A stretch of 64,000 nucleotides of DNA from Epiperipatus broadwayi (lineage: Eukaryota > Onychophora > Udeonychophora > Euonychophora > Peripatidae), in assembly GCA_028023455.1 (NCBI GenBank), contig JAQFVV010000184.1, positions 1,364,001-1,428,000 on the forward strand. The letters are read 5' to 3'. Position numbers and translations under genes: made by a program. Of this stretch, positions 11,639-25,016 are shown piece after piece. The notes beneath the pieces were generated by a model that made no database searches, was not told the origin of the DNA, and saw only the letters and a program-made list of their open reading frames with translations. How positions within the stretch are numbered: the first letter of the stretch is position 1; each line of letters opens with the position of its first letter.

Positions 11639-14600
11639 AAGATCAGGAAATCAGTTGAGATTTCAATAAACATAGCATTGCAATTTCTATTAAATACCTC
11701 TCAATGTTCAACATGATTTAATGCAAATGTAATGGCAACTTAACTAAAGCCTCAATTTTTATCAGCTTAATGTGCAGAGCCATTAGACAAACTCATTTTA
11801 ACTAATCTTACTTTTTAAACAAACATTTAAATATATATATATTGTTTTTAGATTTTTCCAATATACACAAATATATAATGGTAATTTTAGGCAAACCAGT
11901 GATATACAAATATGTTTCCATAAATTTTGACTCAAGTTGAGCAAAGATATTATTTAGATTAAATGGTTAATAAAAATTTGAGAAAAAAAACTATTGGAGT
12001 CAAATATATATAAGAATATTAACAAAATATCTGTGATGATAATAATTTATAACCTAGTGCTAAAGGTTAAATTAAGTACAAGTCCTCTCAAAAATATTTT
12101 TGTTTTTTCTAGTTTGAATTTTTAAAAAAATGAAACTTGAAGGTGCCAAACCAATTAAATAGAAAGTTTACTTTTAAAAAACTTATTAATGTCTGATGTT
12201 ATCATTAATAAATTATTACTGCCATCCCTTTATGTCTCTCAATGAACTGCATAATTTCTTAGAGTTATGGATATTAATAGAATAATTGTTGTTAATAACC
12301 TAATGTTTAGAATGAATTCAATAAGCAAATACAAACTAAATGAATTAATAAAAAAAATAATTTTACAATTTATTAACAATCAATTTATAAAAATGTTGCT
12401 TTATATGTTTGAAAGTATTACTAAAGTATACAAAATATAAAAGGTAACAATCATAAGAAATATTTTAAATTGAAAGCCTTAGAATAATTATACTGATAAA
12501 ATCTTACTGAGTGAAAAGTTGAAAAAAGTTAAAACCATGGATTTCTAAAGATATTGTTCTTTTTCTATATTTATAAATGAATCCACATCAGTTCCTCCAT
12601 AAATGGTAGTTTTCCTCCTGGTTCACAGGTAATGTTATATGGGATTTTCAATGGTATAGGTGATGTTAGTCAGAAGTTTGGGTAGGTTTTATGGCACAAT
12701 TAACTTCTTTTTTCATGATATGATTAAAGCAAGCAATGATTGATTTTAGAAAATATCACCATTAGTCTTTGGATTTGGTTGCACTACTCTGGGAGTCTTG
12801 ACTGGATTGATAGATTTAAGCCACACATACTCATGGTCTTCTGCTGACAAATGTCATGATCACTATGATAATACCAGCAGGCTATGACAATCCAAAGTAT
12901 AGTGGGAAATTATTTTAACCAGAAGTTTCTCTTTTCTGCATGAAATCACTGCATTGCTTTTGAATAGACACACTAGACTGCCTAAGTTGTTTATTTTACT
13001 TATTTATATCCCACTTTCTGTTGTTCATACCTATTACTGGACTTGATAGATGTTTTGAACAGATTTGGCACCAGTTAGTTACAAAATTTGATATCTGTTT
13101 CTTTAAACCAAAATGGTTTTTAAAAACATTTTCTTCATTTCTTTCACATGTTATGGAAACAAATAATTTTACAGATATTTTTAAATTAGATCATTATTAT
13201 ATAAATAAGTGAACAAAAGAAAAAAATATTTTTTCTCTTTTTATTTATGTTAGCTATAGAAAAAAAATTATAATTGACTTTTAAAAATTAATCAATAACT
13301 ATCTTAATTTTAGCAACCCATAATTTTAAATAATATACTTAGATTTGCCATCAAATTTACTTTAGGAATTGACAAGTTTTTTATTTAAAATTCCATTTAG
13401 AATGCAAATCAGAAAGGGGCAAAAAATATTTTATATTTTTATAAACTATGCAATTTAAATCCTTGTGCACATCAAAACCATTTTTTTTTCCATTACAATA
13501 CAACTTATAATTTTATTGTTTCTCACTTATTACAAAGTGACTTTCCATTATAAAATAGTTAATGATATGATTAAATGTATAAACTAATTTTTCTTTTTAA
13601 TTTTTTAAACCAGTGAACTTAAGTGGCATGTGCATTATTTCTAGTATATGTGCACATACAGCAATTTATACATTTATTACTCAAGTAACTAATTCAAGAT
13701 ACTATCAGATTTGTTCTACTACAAATCCCCTCCCTTTAAAATGAGACAAAGAAACAGTGTGACATTTCTATGCTTACTGCAGAATTTTTAACTTTAATTC
13801 ATTTCTATATCTGTTAATACATTTTAGTCACTTTCATAAATAATGTTTACAGAATATAAAAATAAGCAGAACACATATGTCCAGGATTTCACTGCTTCAA
13901 TATTTTCTTGCCATTGAACTGTAAAAAAAATGAATAGAATTTCAACTCTAGGAATTATAAAAAATTAACCATAGGACATTAAGATGTATAATGAATCATG
14001 AACATTAGAAGGATTATCTCAGTTTCAATTCTGTTAGGCTACACACAACACATCAATAATCAGAAATAATAACAATATATAAAGCCTTACTTCCTTTTCA
14101 ATCTTAGAGGCTGGTAAATATGGTATCTAAAAATTAAGTCTTGTGACCCTGAAGAATCTTAGAGGCTAATAAATTTAATAAACATTGAAACCACACCTTG
14201 TTTCCTTTGAGCATTAAAGGTGAGTGAGTAAACTACTTGAAAAAATGCATTGTGGCAGTACCTGAGACAATATACACCTCACTTGTCGATGATAACATAG
14301 CATCGCAAGTACCTGACTAAATTTCCAATATATCACTAAAAGTTGTGTATATTTAAACAAACTTTAATTTAAAATGTTTCATTCTCTGCAGAAATCAATC
14401 TAACTATTTTGTTCATATGTTTCATAGTCACTTAAATTATTACTATATATTTTTTCTTATTGTGATCAATAAAAATCATTCTTGTTTTCTAGCAAGCTAG
14501 TGATTTTTCCTTTTATTAATTTTGTTATCCTCTGGGTTGTCATACATTTAAAAATTTTAATAGCTTTTAAGTAATTTTCTTCTTACATCACTTATTCTTT

Positions 14601-15402
14601 ACATATTCAAGGTCAGAAGAGAATAAGCCAATCTTTATTATTCTAAAATCAAAATTTACTTCTATCCAGATAGTTTTTCAGTGGTGACGGAGTTCTCATC
14701 CAAGTGTATTTGAGATATGTTTGGCCATCTTCTGGATCACTGCTGATTTCTTCATGCTGGTTTGGATGCCATTCTTTGTTTTTTTCTATCCCAGTATTGA
14801 AACAGATCTGTTTCACCTATTATATTCTATAATAGTGAATTTCGTTTCACTCAGATTGTGTGTGTTTCTTTAGTTTAAAACTTTGAGTGTGCTTCTTAAA
14901 TATTTATATATGCACATATTCATTTACGTTTGTTAAAACTGAAGTAAACATAACGGTGTGTAGTTAGAATTTATGTATATAACAGAATAATAAGTTTAAA
15001 TTTATAAAATTATTTATTTAAGTTTCAATATTCATTTTAAATAATTTCAAGTTCTATTGTTTGTTTAAAATTACACAAGCTGTAAATTTGTTTACGAGTT
15101 TTAATATTTCGTCTAAAAATATTTTTTTGGCTGAAACTTGACCCATTTAAAATTATAACTAAGACAAATTATAAAATTCAGTCAGGCATAAATTCATACT
15201 AAGTGCTCTTGCCGAACTCTAGGGAATATATTTTTGGTTCTGGATGTAGCTATGATGTAAATTGGAAAACTTGAGGGAATAGAGCTTTTAAGTCCAGATT
15301 TAACTATAGAAAATATTAAAATCTAAGTGGAAATTTAGTTAAAGGCAAAGTTTGAACCAGTAAACAAGTGTTGTGGCAAGAGTAAAAGGGGGAGGGACCT
15401 AC
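11639..15402. other. No recognised gene
   Basis: This is AT-rich DNA without an ORF over about 65 codons. The segment 12590-12990 is less AT-rich and may be an old, unrecognisable insertion. No RNA gene or repeat array was seen. Confidence 0.35.
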
Positions 15403-15880
15403 TGTCAAAAATAGAATATAAAAAGGCCTGTAGTAGCCATTAGGTAGTGGTTGTTGCTGTTGAAAAGTTGTTGTTGCTGCTGATAAATATTTCTGAAAGA
15501 CTAGTGCTGAAAAAAATCATTAAAAAGCTGTTTCTGCCATACCTAGCAAGCTGAATTCTACTAAGTCATTACCCAAGCTGTTCAAATGATGACCGTTGGC
15601 TAGAGACAATAGACAGCCATCCATTCCCAGACTGCTGCTACCTAATAAGAGAAAACACCAATTTCAATTCAAGCCCATTCCAATGACAGAGAAGTTACAC
15701 CTGTAATACCAGAGAGTTCCTGACCAAAGAATGGAGGAAAGCCGCCACAGAAGTAAATTTCTCAGCTGCATCCAGACTCAAACCTAGAAAATCTACAGCT
15801 GATTTAATAGAGAGAAGATGCACAAGAAAGAATGCCTTGAAAGACTCACTACCAAGAATTTACCAGTAAATCATTCTACA
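15403..15880 (+). promoter_or_regulatory. Promoter-like island with TATA box, possibly an LTR
   Basis: This segment is clearly less AT-rich than its surroundings. It starts with a G-rich tract (AGGGGGAGGGACC, 15388-15400), has TATAAAAAGGCC at 15418-15429 about 30 bases before CCATTAG, and is followed by several hundred bases of mixed composition without a long ORF. That is how an LTR U3-R-U5 or a lone promoter looks. I found no second copy in the window, so the LTR reading is inference. Confidence 0.3.
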
Positions 15881-16352
15881 GAATACGTAATTTCGTAACT
15901 AAACTTATTCTAAATGAAAAGCTAGCTAACTAATCAATCTCGTAATTAATTATATCATTTAAATGTTACACTAAACTGTTTATATTAAATTTATTTAAAG
16001 CTTAGAGCAATCTTGAAATTCTTGCGTGATCATAAATAATTTAAGTAAGCATAAATATTTAGTTTCTATAAAACAACTTCAAACAAATTCTTCATTTCTA
16101 AATTATAACTTTATTGATCATTTTATGCAATTTATTCTTATGCCATCTATCTTTAGTTTTAATTTCATGTTTATTGATTTATGCTATGTTCATGAGAACA
16201 GAGTTTTGTAGGTTAATAATTATCGGAGGCACAATTAAGCATCTTTTTATTATATCAGATTATTGTAATATAAAGAAGATAGGCAAAACTCCCTTCTGAA
16301 ATCAAACTGTTATTTACGCTAGAGTGAATCAGTTACTTATAATGCCCAAAAT

Positions 16353-16598
16353 AAGTTATTTAAAATGCATTTTTTGTGCAAGTTATTTAAAATGAAAATA
16401 TTTTGCACAAGTTATTTTACATGTGTTATTTAAAATGCATATTTTGCGTATGTTATTTAAAATGCATATTTGCGTAAGTTATTTGAAATTGATATTTTAT
16501 GAGTTATTTAAGATTAATATTTGAGTAATTTATTTAAGAATCAATATTTTGCATGAGCTATTTAAGAGTCCATATTTGACATAGATTATTTAAAAATC
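16353..16598. repeat. Degenerate tandem array, ~27-bp unit, ~10 units
   Basis: The phrase GTTATTTAAAATGCATATTT recurs every 25-29 bp from 16353 onward (for example at 16354, 16382, 16434, 16452, 16477, 16503) and becomes more divergent to the right. It is a minisatellite with no coding content. Confidence 0.75.
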
Positions 16599-17445
16599 AG
16601 TTCGTTTGATATTAGATGTAAATTATACGACATATAATTAATGTTTCAAGTTTTAGTAAATCTTTAAACTTTTGCTATAACTCCAGTTAATTAAAGATTA
16701 AGAAGCTATGCAGAGACCCTTAAATCAGATTCTTATTATTACCTTTATCATGTGACTTAATAATAATTTATGAACTGACCGGTGGTAGTAGCACTGAAAG
16801 AAGCTAAAATTTTGGCATAATTAATTTATGAAAATATTAAATTAGCATTGTGAATGTGTTGCTAGTTAGCATAAATATGCATCTCTTCTTGCTATACCTA
16901 TAATGGCCTACATCAGGATCATTTCCACATCAAGTCATGCCTTGAAAATTTAGGCAACTGTGACATTTATTTGTATTTGAAGGAACCAAGTGTTGCAAAA
17001 AGCTCATAAGCCACTCTTCTGCTCACTTGAATAAAAAGGCCTCTTCGTATTATAGCAAGTAGCCTGGTTTGGGGAACCATTTACTAGGTAATAAACCTTA
17101 ATTAAGAACCCATTCAAGGCACACTTATTCTGATACTATAGTTTATAATGCACTAGAATCCAACGTTTGACTGCCACACCTCAGTTCAGCTTCCCTAGAA
17201 AGTAACTTCAGCTTTGATTCGATTCAGAATCTGAGTTAATGCATTTATCTGTGTAGCAATTATATATAATATCACACAAATATCTTTATAGTTGAGTTTA
17301 AACTTAGTAAAAATAATAATATAATCTCTATCAGTTACCAATAAATTGATGACTCTAACTATTACTTATTTCCATTATATAGAACATAGCATGAGTTATG
17401 ATGATGGTATGGGTATATTAAAGTCATAGACCAATTAAACATTTT

Positions 17446-17680
17446 GTAACCGCAAAAGCCACTCACCTATGTGTGAGCACTATATAATTTAGTTTACTAT
17501 ATTATTTGTAACCCTGAGTATTTACTCACCTGTGTGTGAGCACTATAATTTGCTTTATGAAATCATTTGTAACCCTGAGCATTCACTCACCTGTGTGTGA
17601 GCTTTATATAAATTGCTGTATTACATTTTACATAACCCTGAGTATTTCACTCATTTACATATGAGCAAACTATACCCAAT
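17446..17680. repeat. Four tandem ~62-bp units, each with a hairpin
   Basis: Units start at about 17446, 17508, 17569 and 17632, each opening with TAACCCTGAGTATT or a close variant. Each holds an inverted repeat: CTCAC..GTGAG in units 1-3 and CTCAT..ATGAG in unit 4 (17650-17654 with 17661-17665). The paired change C-G to T-A in unit 4 keeps the stem. The function is unknown. Confidence 0.75.
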
Positions 17681-18289
17681 TATTTTGCTTTATAACTTAT
17701 TAATTTTTACATTAAATTTATGAAATATAAATTTATCTCATTCTTCATTCTTGCTCATTACCTTATGAATCACTAGTTAAGTTATATAATGTGTTGGGGA
17801 GAGATGTCTTATGTTTTACTGCTTTGCTGGAACATGAATAAAAAGATATCAAATGTAACCTCAGGCATGTCATTCACTATGGGTTGACTTGGAAGCATGA
17901 GTAAGAGAGTGGAGGTATGATCAGATGTAGGATATTACTATCCCAACTTGGTCAGCTTTTGGTTCTCTGGCTCGGACTCTCAGTCTGTTGAGCAAATGTA
18001 CAAACCTGACCATTACAGTATTAGTCCCTGGACATGATGAATTCTCTGGGCATCTTTTGGGGATGCCTAATTTTCTTGAGCTCAGAAAACTTCTATAATG
18101 ATGTACTATGCATACTTTATCTCTGCTAGCCATACTTTTTCTCTTTTATCACCCTTTAGAGAGGCAGAATCTTTGGTCATATTTTACTCTAATATGGCTA
18201 ATAGATGCCTCACTTCTTTTGTTTGATTGTGTGTTTGGTGTAATGAACTTGTCTTCTCCCTTATCTATACTTTTTTATTCTGGACACTC

Positions 18290-19240
18290 ATGCTGATCAC
18301 ATTTTAAAAACTCATTCACTTGTTCTATGGTTTTTTTGGTCAGTGCTGATGATCATTTATTCAACATAAAATGGTAAATTATTGTTAATAATCCTGATAA
18401 TTTGGCTTTCTGTTATGCCAAATGCAGACCATATCAATTTGACAATTGCTTTTGAAATAGCTGAGTATAACTTTCATAATCTCTTATGCAATTTTATACC
18501 TGATTACTTCTTGACACTTATCTGACCAAAAATTGTTCAAAATGTGCTCTTTGTATCCAAAATAAGGGTTTCTTTTCTTTATTAATAAGTTCTGCTCTTC
18601 CTTAGCAGGTCCTTGTAAATGATTATAGGCAATATCCACTTGCTCTCTTTCTGTTAGCTGGTTTAATTGGAAATAATTCTCCAGACTATTGAGTATTCTA
18701 TGGAAGTCTCTCCTGTATCACTTCTGAGTTCCTGTATTTTGAAAAAGTGATTAATACAATTAAAGGTCTCATAATTTCTATATTGTCCTGTAATTGTATT
18801 TTCATAGCTATCTTTTGATTTTGTATCTCTTGTGATATCACTTTTAGTAGTATCACTTCTATAAACTAATTCTGTGTATCTTCTTTCATCTTTGCATAAT
18901 CCATTTTTATGTCATTTAGGATGCCAACTATTTCTTTCTGAATTTTCTGCATCCTCTCTTAAGTGTCTATGAGTTTTTTCTCTTTATTCTCTCATTTCAG
19001 ATTTTTCCATTATACTTTGAACACTTTATTTTCATTAGATTCAATAGAATTTTGGACCATTTCATCTAAATTGGTTTATAATTTTTTTATACACTCTACT
19101 TTCTGTTGAACTTACATTTGTATTTGACCTGCTACTTTCAGCTTCAGGCTGCTTATAATCTCTTGTACCATCTCAATTCTTTTATTTCTTGATGCATTTG
19201 TTTAAGTTTACTATCTCTCTTTTGTAAATGTAACTAACAC
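18290..19240 (-). pseudogene. Gag-like relic, minus strand, multiply broken
   Basis: Reading the minus strand from 19240 to 18290 gives pieces of the Gag family seen at 1.1 kb and 52-53 kb. There is a glutamine/lysine-rich coiled-coil-like N-terminal part (about 18750-19200), a TGET block, then LTEREQVDIAYNHLQGPAK (about 18605-18670), and further on FWSDKCQEVI (about 18500-18540), which corresponds to YWSEE-QE in the relatives. Many stops and frameshifts interrupt it, and no long ORF remains. No flanking LTRs or pol could be identified. The identification rests on order and spacing of several blocks rather than on an intact frame. Confidence 0.7.
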
Positions 19241-19254
19241 ATCTTTAGGAAATA

Positions 19255-19510
19255 ACTTTTAAAAAATTGAAATAAGGATTATCAATTAAATTTATCACAA
19301 TTTATTCCCTTTTTAACATTAATTTTGTAAAGGTTTTTGAAGGAAGTAAAAAAAAAATTGAAATAAAGATTGTTAATCAAATTTATCAGAGTTTTTTTTT
19401 TTTTTTAAATTTAAGATTAATTTTGTATATTTATCAAAAAATACAGAGTGCTATCTTGGTAAACCCTTGAAACTGTATATTTATCAAAAATATAGGCTAC
19501 CACCTTGGTT
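19255..19510. repeat. Short local duplications
   Basis: Two A/T-rich duplications occur. AAATTGAAATAA.GATT..CAA is seen near 19263 and 19358. A 40-bp block with TGTATATTTATCAAAAA and CTTGGT is seen near 19424 and 19474. They are probably replication-slippage products. Confidence 0.5.
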
Positions 19511-21440
19511 TGCTAAAAACTCACAAGTACCAAATTTTATTAAAAATTTAATATATTAAAAAATGATATTTTATTTATTTATACTGTAATGGTATGAAAA
19601 GTAGAGCTGCTTTAATGTAACCCAAGAGATGCAGATAGAGGGGGTTTGAACCTCACCTACTCTTCCAGATTGCTACTAAGTGACTTACTTCCCAAACCTC
19701 ACTAGAATTTATTCTTTATGTATGCCCAGTGGTCAAAGAGAGAGGGGAATTTTAACAAAGAAAAAATCAGGTTTAGACTATAATTGGATTAGTGAATGAC
19801 ATTTTTATTAGTTGAAATAACAATAAAAATGACAATTTGAAGACAAAAAAATTAAAATGTTGCAAGTTATTTTCTTGCATCTACAAACATCTACAAACAT
19901 AGATATGTATAGATATATATTAATAAGATCCATTTAATGTATTTAAACAATTGTATGGTTATTACCTAACAATACCATACTTAGCCAATAACTGGGTGTT
20001 TTACTTTAAAGGTGAGGCACAGAAAAACATAACTCTAGAGTGAAATTACAAAAATGGCTAATTTATTTGAACTAGCTAAATAAAAATGAGGCCAATGTTC
20101 AAATCTAGCCTGATTTCAATGACAAATGAAAGATAAAAAACCCCAGCAGATATTTTTCAGTTTTACATGATAATATTTTGAACATATGAACATCAAAGCT
20201 TGAATTTATCATAAAATAAAACTATCGTAGTCCTTGGTGATTCAATTTGTGGGTTTAGAAAGTGAGTCTTGGGGCACAAAGGCTTCATACAAAACTTAAC
20301 TGGGTCTGGATAGCACTTCAGGTCTAAACACATAGTTAGAGGAAGGGAGTTCGTTTGCCTCAACATGATCCAAGCTCAGGACAGAGTATAAATGCTTGTG
20401 TCCAAAAGAAAAAAAACGACAAATTTAAAGATCCATTTTTTCATCGATGGAAATCCAGGAAAGGTGTTAGCATATGAAGCAACAATTACAGGAGTGAAGT
20501 AGAAGTGCCGAGATATCCATGAATCACCGAGTAGCACAATATAAAAAAATGCGGTCAAACGACCATTAATTTTTTAAAAAAAACCTTTAATTAAATATTA
20601 CATATATATATAAAATAATATGGTTTAAAAATCTTATGAGACTGAGAAAATATCCACTATAAAATATTTGTTAATTTTTCCCATATTTAAACTAATATTA
20701 AAATATAAGAAAGATGGGTCTACTAATTAATTACTATTTAACCAGTTCATCCACAGAATTAATGAAGATGTCCGATTTTAATTTATATATATTGCTTTAC
20801 TGTATCGTCTCTTGCATTTCATAATAATAAAAAAAGACTTTGAATGTTTAAGTTACATATGTTCTATATAAATATATATATTAACATAACCCAGGTTGAC
20901 TTAAGGAGTGGTAAAATATAAGACGTGATTGGATCTTTGCCTTAACTATAAATTGTAGATTTAATATGTATAGTCGTATTTATTTTATTTCATGATAATT
21001 TAAAAAGACATGCAAATATCTAAAAAACAAAAGAATGATTATACTTTCTGCTTACCTCTCTAAACACTAATATATATAAATACGGTAGGAGGGAGGTGCC
21101 TGGGGGGGTATTTTAATTTCAAGAAGCTTCAAAAGAAATTTTAAAGATCCCGTATTCAATTCAATGGGTTGATTATAGAAAATCTAAACTAAATTTAACA
21201 ATTTCTCCACCCCAGCCCCTCCTTCATAGATTATACATATATGCTTAAAAAAAATACAAGGGAGAATCATTTCGTTTCTCTCTTGGTCAAAAGAAAACTA
21301 AATGAATATACAATTAAAGTAAGCATAATAGCGATTGATAAAAAAAAATCACATGATCAAATATTAATATACCAGGTTATACAATTTAATGCATATATCT
21401 ATCACATAAATAATGAAAAATAAAATGAAAATGGAAGTTA
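19511..21440. other. No recognised gene
   Basis: This is AT-rich DNA. Small ORFs at 20376-20558 (minus) and 21241-21423 (plus) lack recognisable domains. Confidence 0.35.
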
Positions 21441-21444
21441 CCGG

Positions 21445-22025
21445 TAACCTTATGTTTTAGGCTTTGTAGAAGTTAAAATTCCTTAAAGTGTGGAATGACT
21501 CTGGAAAGCTGTTCTGATGTTATACTAATTTCAGATTTTCTCTTAATTTGTCAGATATTTTTGGTATGTATAGATACACTACAATACCAATAATTGTTTT
21601 TTTCTGTTAATGGTTCTTTTTGTTGTCTATTTAAGGTTTGCTTAATAACAGCTAATACTACTTTTCATAAAAGTTTGTTCTATAGAGATCTTTTTTTTTT
21701 CAAAATGCTGGTTTCTGAACAAACTTATTTTGCATTGTTCCATAGTGATATATAACTCCATGTATTGTATTTCTGGTGTGATTGGACATAAATGCTAACT
21801 ATTTTCCTGTATGTGTGGGTTTTCTGTAAATTGTGATTCTGATTTTGTCATGAGGGAATCTAATCACAATAACATCTAAGAATACCCATTTTTGTTCTTG
21901 TTCTGACTCTATTGTAAATTTAATTGAAGGGGATATACTGTTGATGAGTTTCCAAAAAGTTTATAGTAGTATTCTACCATGTGTCCATACAACAAATGTA
22001 TCACCAACATAGAAAGACCAAACTT
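21445..22025 (-). pseudogene. Penelope-like element fragment (RT palm/thumb), minus strand
   Basis: On the minus strand from 22025 leftward the sequence reads KVWSFYVGDTFVVWTHG, then SPSIKFTIE, VFLDVIV, TIYRKPTHTG and FMSNHTRNT. This is the order of the Penelope-like reverse transcriptase from the catalytic motif onward. The second catalytic position reads VGD where VDD is expected, so it is inactive. In-frame stops occur. Homology to the plus-strand copy at 25.47-26.03 kb runs to about 21455 (shared AATTAGTATAACATCAGA-type blocks), then stops. It lies head to head with the plus-strand copy starting at 22029, an arrangement often seen in Penelope-like insertions. The family call is firm from motif order. 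Confidence 0.8.
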
Positions 22026-22237
22026 TAGGTGGATGGAAAGTTTATTTACAAATGTTCCATGCAAAGAAGCATTGTCTATTGTAGAAAAAGATTAAATGAT
22101 CATAATAGACAAACCAGAACAACTCTTCTTTTTGATAGTTTAATGGAACTACTAACATTCTGCATAACAAGATACTTTCAATACAACACAGAATTCTTCC
22201 AACAAAATCAAGGAATGGCTATGGACTCACTATATGT

Positions 22238-22248
22238 AATCCCTAAAT
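22238..22248. repeat. Target-site duplication of the RTE element, left copy
   Basis: AATCCCTAAAT here is repeated exactly at 25406-25416. The two copies bracket the minus-strand LINE and rejoin the interrupted Penelope RT reading region. Confidence 0.85.
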
Positions 22249-22268
22249 CATCATCATCATCATCATTA

Positions 22269-23967
22269 TCAACCATTATCAATCCACTGCAGGATGAAGG
22301 TCTCTCCAAGTTTAATCCATCTTCTCCGATCTTTAGCTTCTCTTCTCCACATCACCCCTACACATTTTCTTATTTCATCCATCCATCTTACATGTGGTCT
22401 CCTTCTGGGTCTTTTACAATCTCTTGGAATCCAGTTTAAAATTTCAATTGTCCATCTATTATCATCTCTTCTAGCAATATGTCCAGCCCAACTCCACTTC
22501 AATCTTTTAATTTTTTCAATGAGGTCAGTAACACCTGTTGTTCTCTTACCCATACATTGTTTTCGATCTCTTCTTGTTACTCCCAACATACATCTCTCCA
22601 TACTCCTTTGAGTGGTCTGAAGTCTCTGTATTGATCTTCTATTAAGTGTCCAAGTCTCAGATCCATAAGTAAGAACTGGTAAAACACATTTGTTAAAAAC
22701 CTTTCTTTTCAAACACATAGGCATATTTCCTTTTAATATCAAGTTATTTCTACCAAAAGCACTCCAACCAAGTTTAATTCTATGATTAATTTCCTCTATT
22801 ATGTTTCCATCTGTATTAATAATCTGACCAAGTATTTGTAACTCTTAACTTCTTCTAATTCATCATAATCAATCTTTATTTTCATATTTGGAGCAAATCG
22901 ATTAAACATTACTTTAGTCTTTTTAACATTTATCTTTAGTCCTACTTTCCTACTTTCATCTGATAACTCCTGCAACATTTCCTCAGCTCGAACATTATTT
23001 GCAAAAACAACTACATCATCTGGAAATCTAAATGACTTAAATAATCTCCATTTACTTTCACTCCTTTAGTTTCCCATTTTAATCCACAAAATACTTCTTG
23101 CAGCACTCTGTAAAAGTTTTGGAGATATGGGTCACCTTGTCTTACACCTTTCTCAATGTTACTTTCCAGTATCATTATGTAATCTAATTGTTTGTTATTT
23201 TTATAAATATTCTTTAAAATATGACAATATCCTGGATCTATACCTTGATGATCCAATCTTTAATCACTGAAGAAATGTTTATAGAATCAAATGCCTTTTC
23301 ATAATATACAAATCCAAAACATAATGACAACTCATATTCATTTTCCTTTCTATAACTTCTCTCAATACTTGAATTTGATCTACTGTACTAAAACCACTTT
23401 TAAATCCAGCTTGTTCTCTTGGTTGGTGAAAATCCAAGATTCTCTGTAGACGAGTTGTAATTATCTTGGTAAAAATTTTATATAAAACTGATAAAAGGCT
23501 GATAGGTCTGTAATTTCTAATATCTTCTTTATCACCTTTTTTAAATATTAATATTATTACTGCATTCTTCCAATCATCCGGTACATCTTTATCATTTAGA
23601 CATTTGGTATATAACTTTGCTAATATTTTTTCTGTTTCTTCACCTGCTTCTTTTAATATATCAATTATAATTCCATCATTACCTGGAGCCTTTCCTTTTT
23701 TCATACATTTAATTACATTTCTCACTTCTTCATTTAAAATTCTGGGCAATTCGGATATAATTCTTGATAAAAATCTTCTACCAATTTCATAATGTCATCC
23801 CTCTTTTTAGTAATAATTCCATCTTTTTTCCTTATTGCAGATATAAATTTCCTACCAATACCAAAATGTTGTTTTACATTCTTAAGACTTTTATTTTCTT
23901 CTACAGCTTTTCTTGCTAGTTCACAGTTATACTTTCTTATATCATTTTCAACTCTTTTCCGCACCAT
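22269..23967 (-). pseudogene. RTE reverse transcriptase and C-terminal region
   Basis: This continues the same element. In order it shows [12 protein letters not shown] (about 23680), [19 protein letters not shown] (23480-23540), [16 protein letters not shown] (RT fingers), a motif A region [11 protein letters not shown] (about 23280-23310) in which the catalytic D is replaced by Y, GVRQGDPYLQ, the FxDD box as FPDDVVVF (about 23010-23030), LTYGSETWTL and RRDRKQCMGKRTT. Blocks lie in different frames (23734-23967, 23279-23749, 23011-23256, 22269-22742), so several indels exist. The motif A change alone would abolish polymerase activity. Confidence 0.85.
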
Positions 23968-24093
23968 TTTACAAAATTCGAGATATTCAATTCTTTTTAA
24001 GCATCATTCTTGATATCTTCATATTCCTTCTTTTCTTCATAAGTTCTCTAGTCTCAGTAGAAATTTTATTAGTCAATTGCCTTTTTCTACCAG

Positions 24094-25016
24094 CTATCTT
24101 TGTTGCATTTTTAAAAGTGTATCAGTTATTTTCATATTAATTTCATTCAAATCTGAATCATGTTCAAAATCTACTAATACTTGAAACCGATTTGTAAGTT
24201 CTAATTTAAATTCATTAGAATGTTTCTGAAGATTAGGAATATCAACTGTAAATATAGTTTTTCTTAATAATTTTTGTCTCTCTAGTTTTACATTAACATG
24301 TATCTTACCCCTTACTAATCGATGATCACTTCCTGTGTTAAATTTATTAAGAACATTACAATCTTGAAATATGTATTTCCTGTTAGTCAAAATATAATCC
24401 AATTCTGCTGTACCTTCATTTGGATGCTTCCATGTCCATTTCCTTCTAACATTTTTCTCAAAAAAAGAATTCATAATATAAAGTTTTTCCTTCTCTGCAA
24501 ACTCCACAAGTCTATGTCCTCTCTCATTTCTATTACCATAACCAAAATTACCTACAACACTTTCATCTTTCATTTGTTTACCAATTCTAGCATTAAAATC
24601 TCCCATAACAATTTTAAAATGTTGTTTACTCTGATCAAAAGCCTTTTGTACATCCATATAAAAATCTTCTACTACTTCATCACTGTGAGAACTTGTTGGG
24701 GCATAAACCTGAATTATCTGCATTTGATATCTGCTATTAAGTTGTATAACTAATCTTGCCACTCTGTCTGATACACCATCAATCTCCACAATATTTTCTT
24801 CCACTTTTTATTTATAATGAATCCTACTCCACTTGTATTTCCAATATTTGTGCCTTTATAATAGAGCATATGTCCACTTTTTAAATCAATTATCTCTTCA
24901 CCTTTTCTTCTAACTTCACAAAGTCCAATAATATCCCATTTAATATAAGAGAGTTCTTCTTCTAATTCTTGCAATCTTCCTTCACTTGAAAGTGATCTGC
25001 AGTTGTAAGTACCTAA
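24094..25016 (-). pseudogene. RTE endonuclease domain (APE type)
   Basis: This is the N-terminal half of the LINE polyprotein, which nicks target DNA to prime reverse transcription. It begins near 25016 with LGTYN, then ELEEELSYIKWDIIGLCEVR (the E of the active site), QIIQVYAPTSSH, IVMGDFNARIGK (the GDFN motif) and GSDHRLV (the catalytic SDH). Residues typical of the APE active site are present. One frame change near 24750-24804 separates the first 74 codons from the next 236. Similar ORFs are often annotated in animals as craniofacial development protein 2-like, which is a LINE artefact. Confidence 0.85.

Noticed and set aside
16353-16598. CRISPR array
   Set aside because: The repeats are directly adjacent with no unique spacers, and the genome is clearly eukaryotic.
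20220-20558. VLGDSI (plus strand) and VLLGDSW (minus strand) as SGNH-hydrolase motifs
   Set aside because: The motif is short, the frames end quickly, and no further SGNH blocks (GxND, DxxH) were found.
22294-24753. Plus-strand ORFs across the RTE element
   Set aside because: They are antisense to well-supported RT and endonuclease frames.
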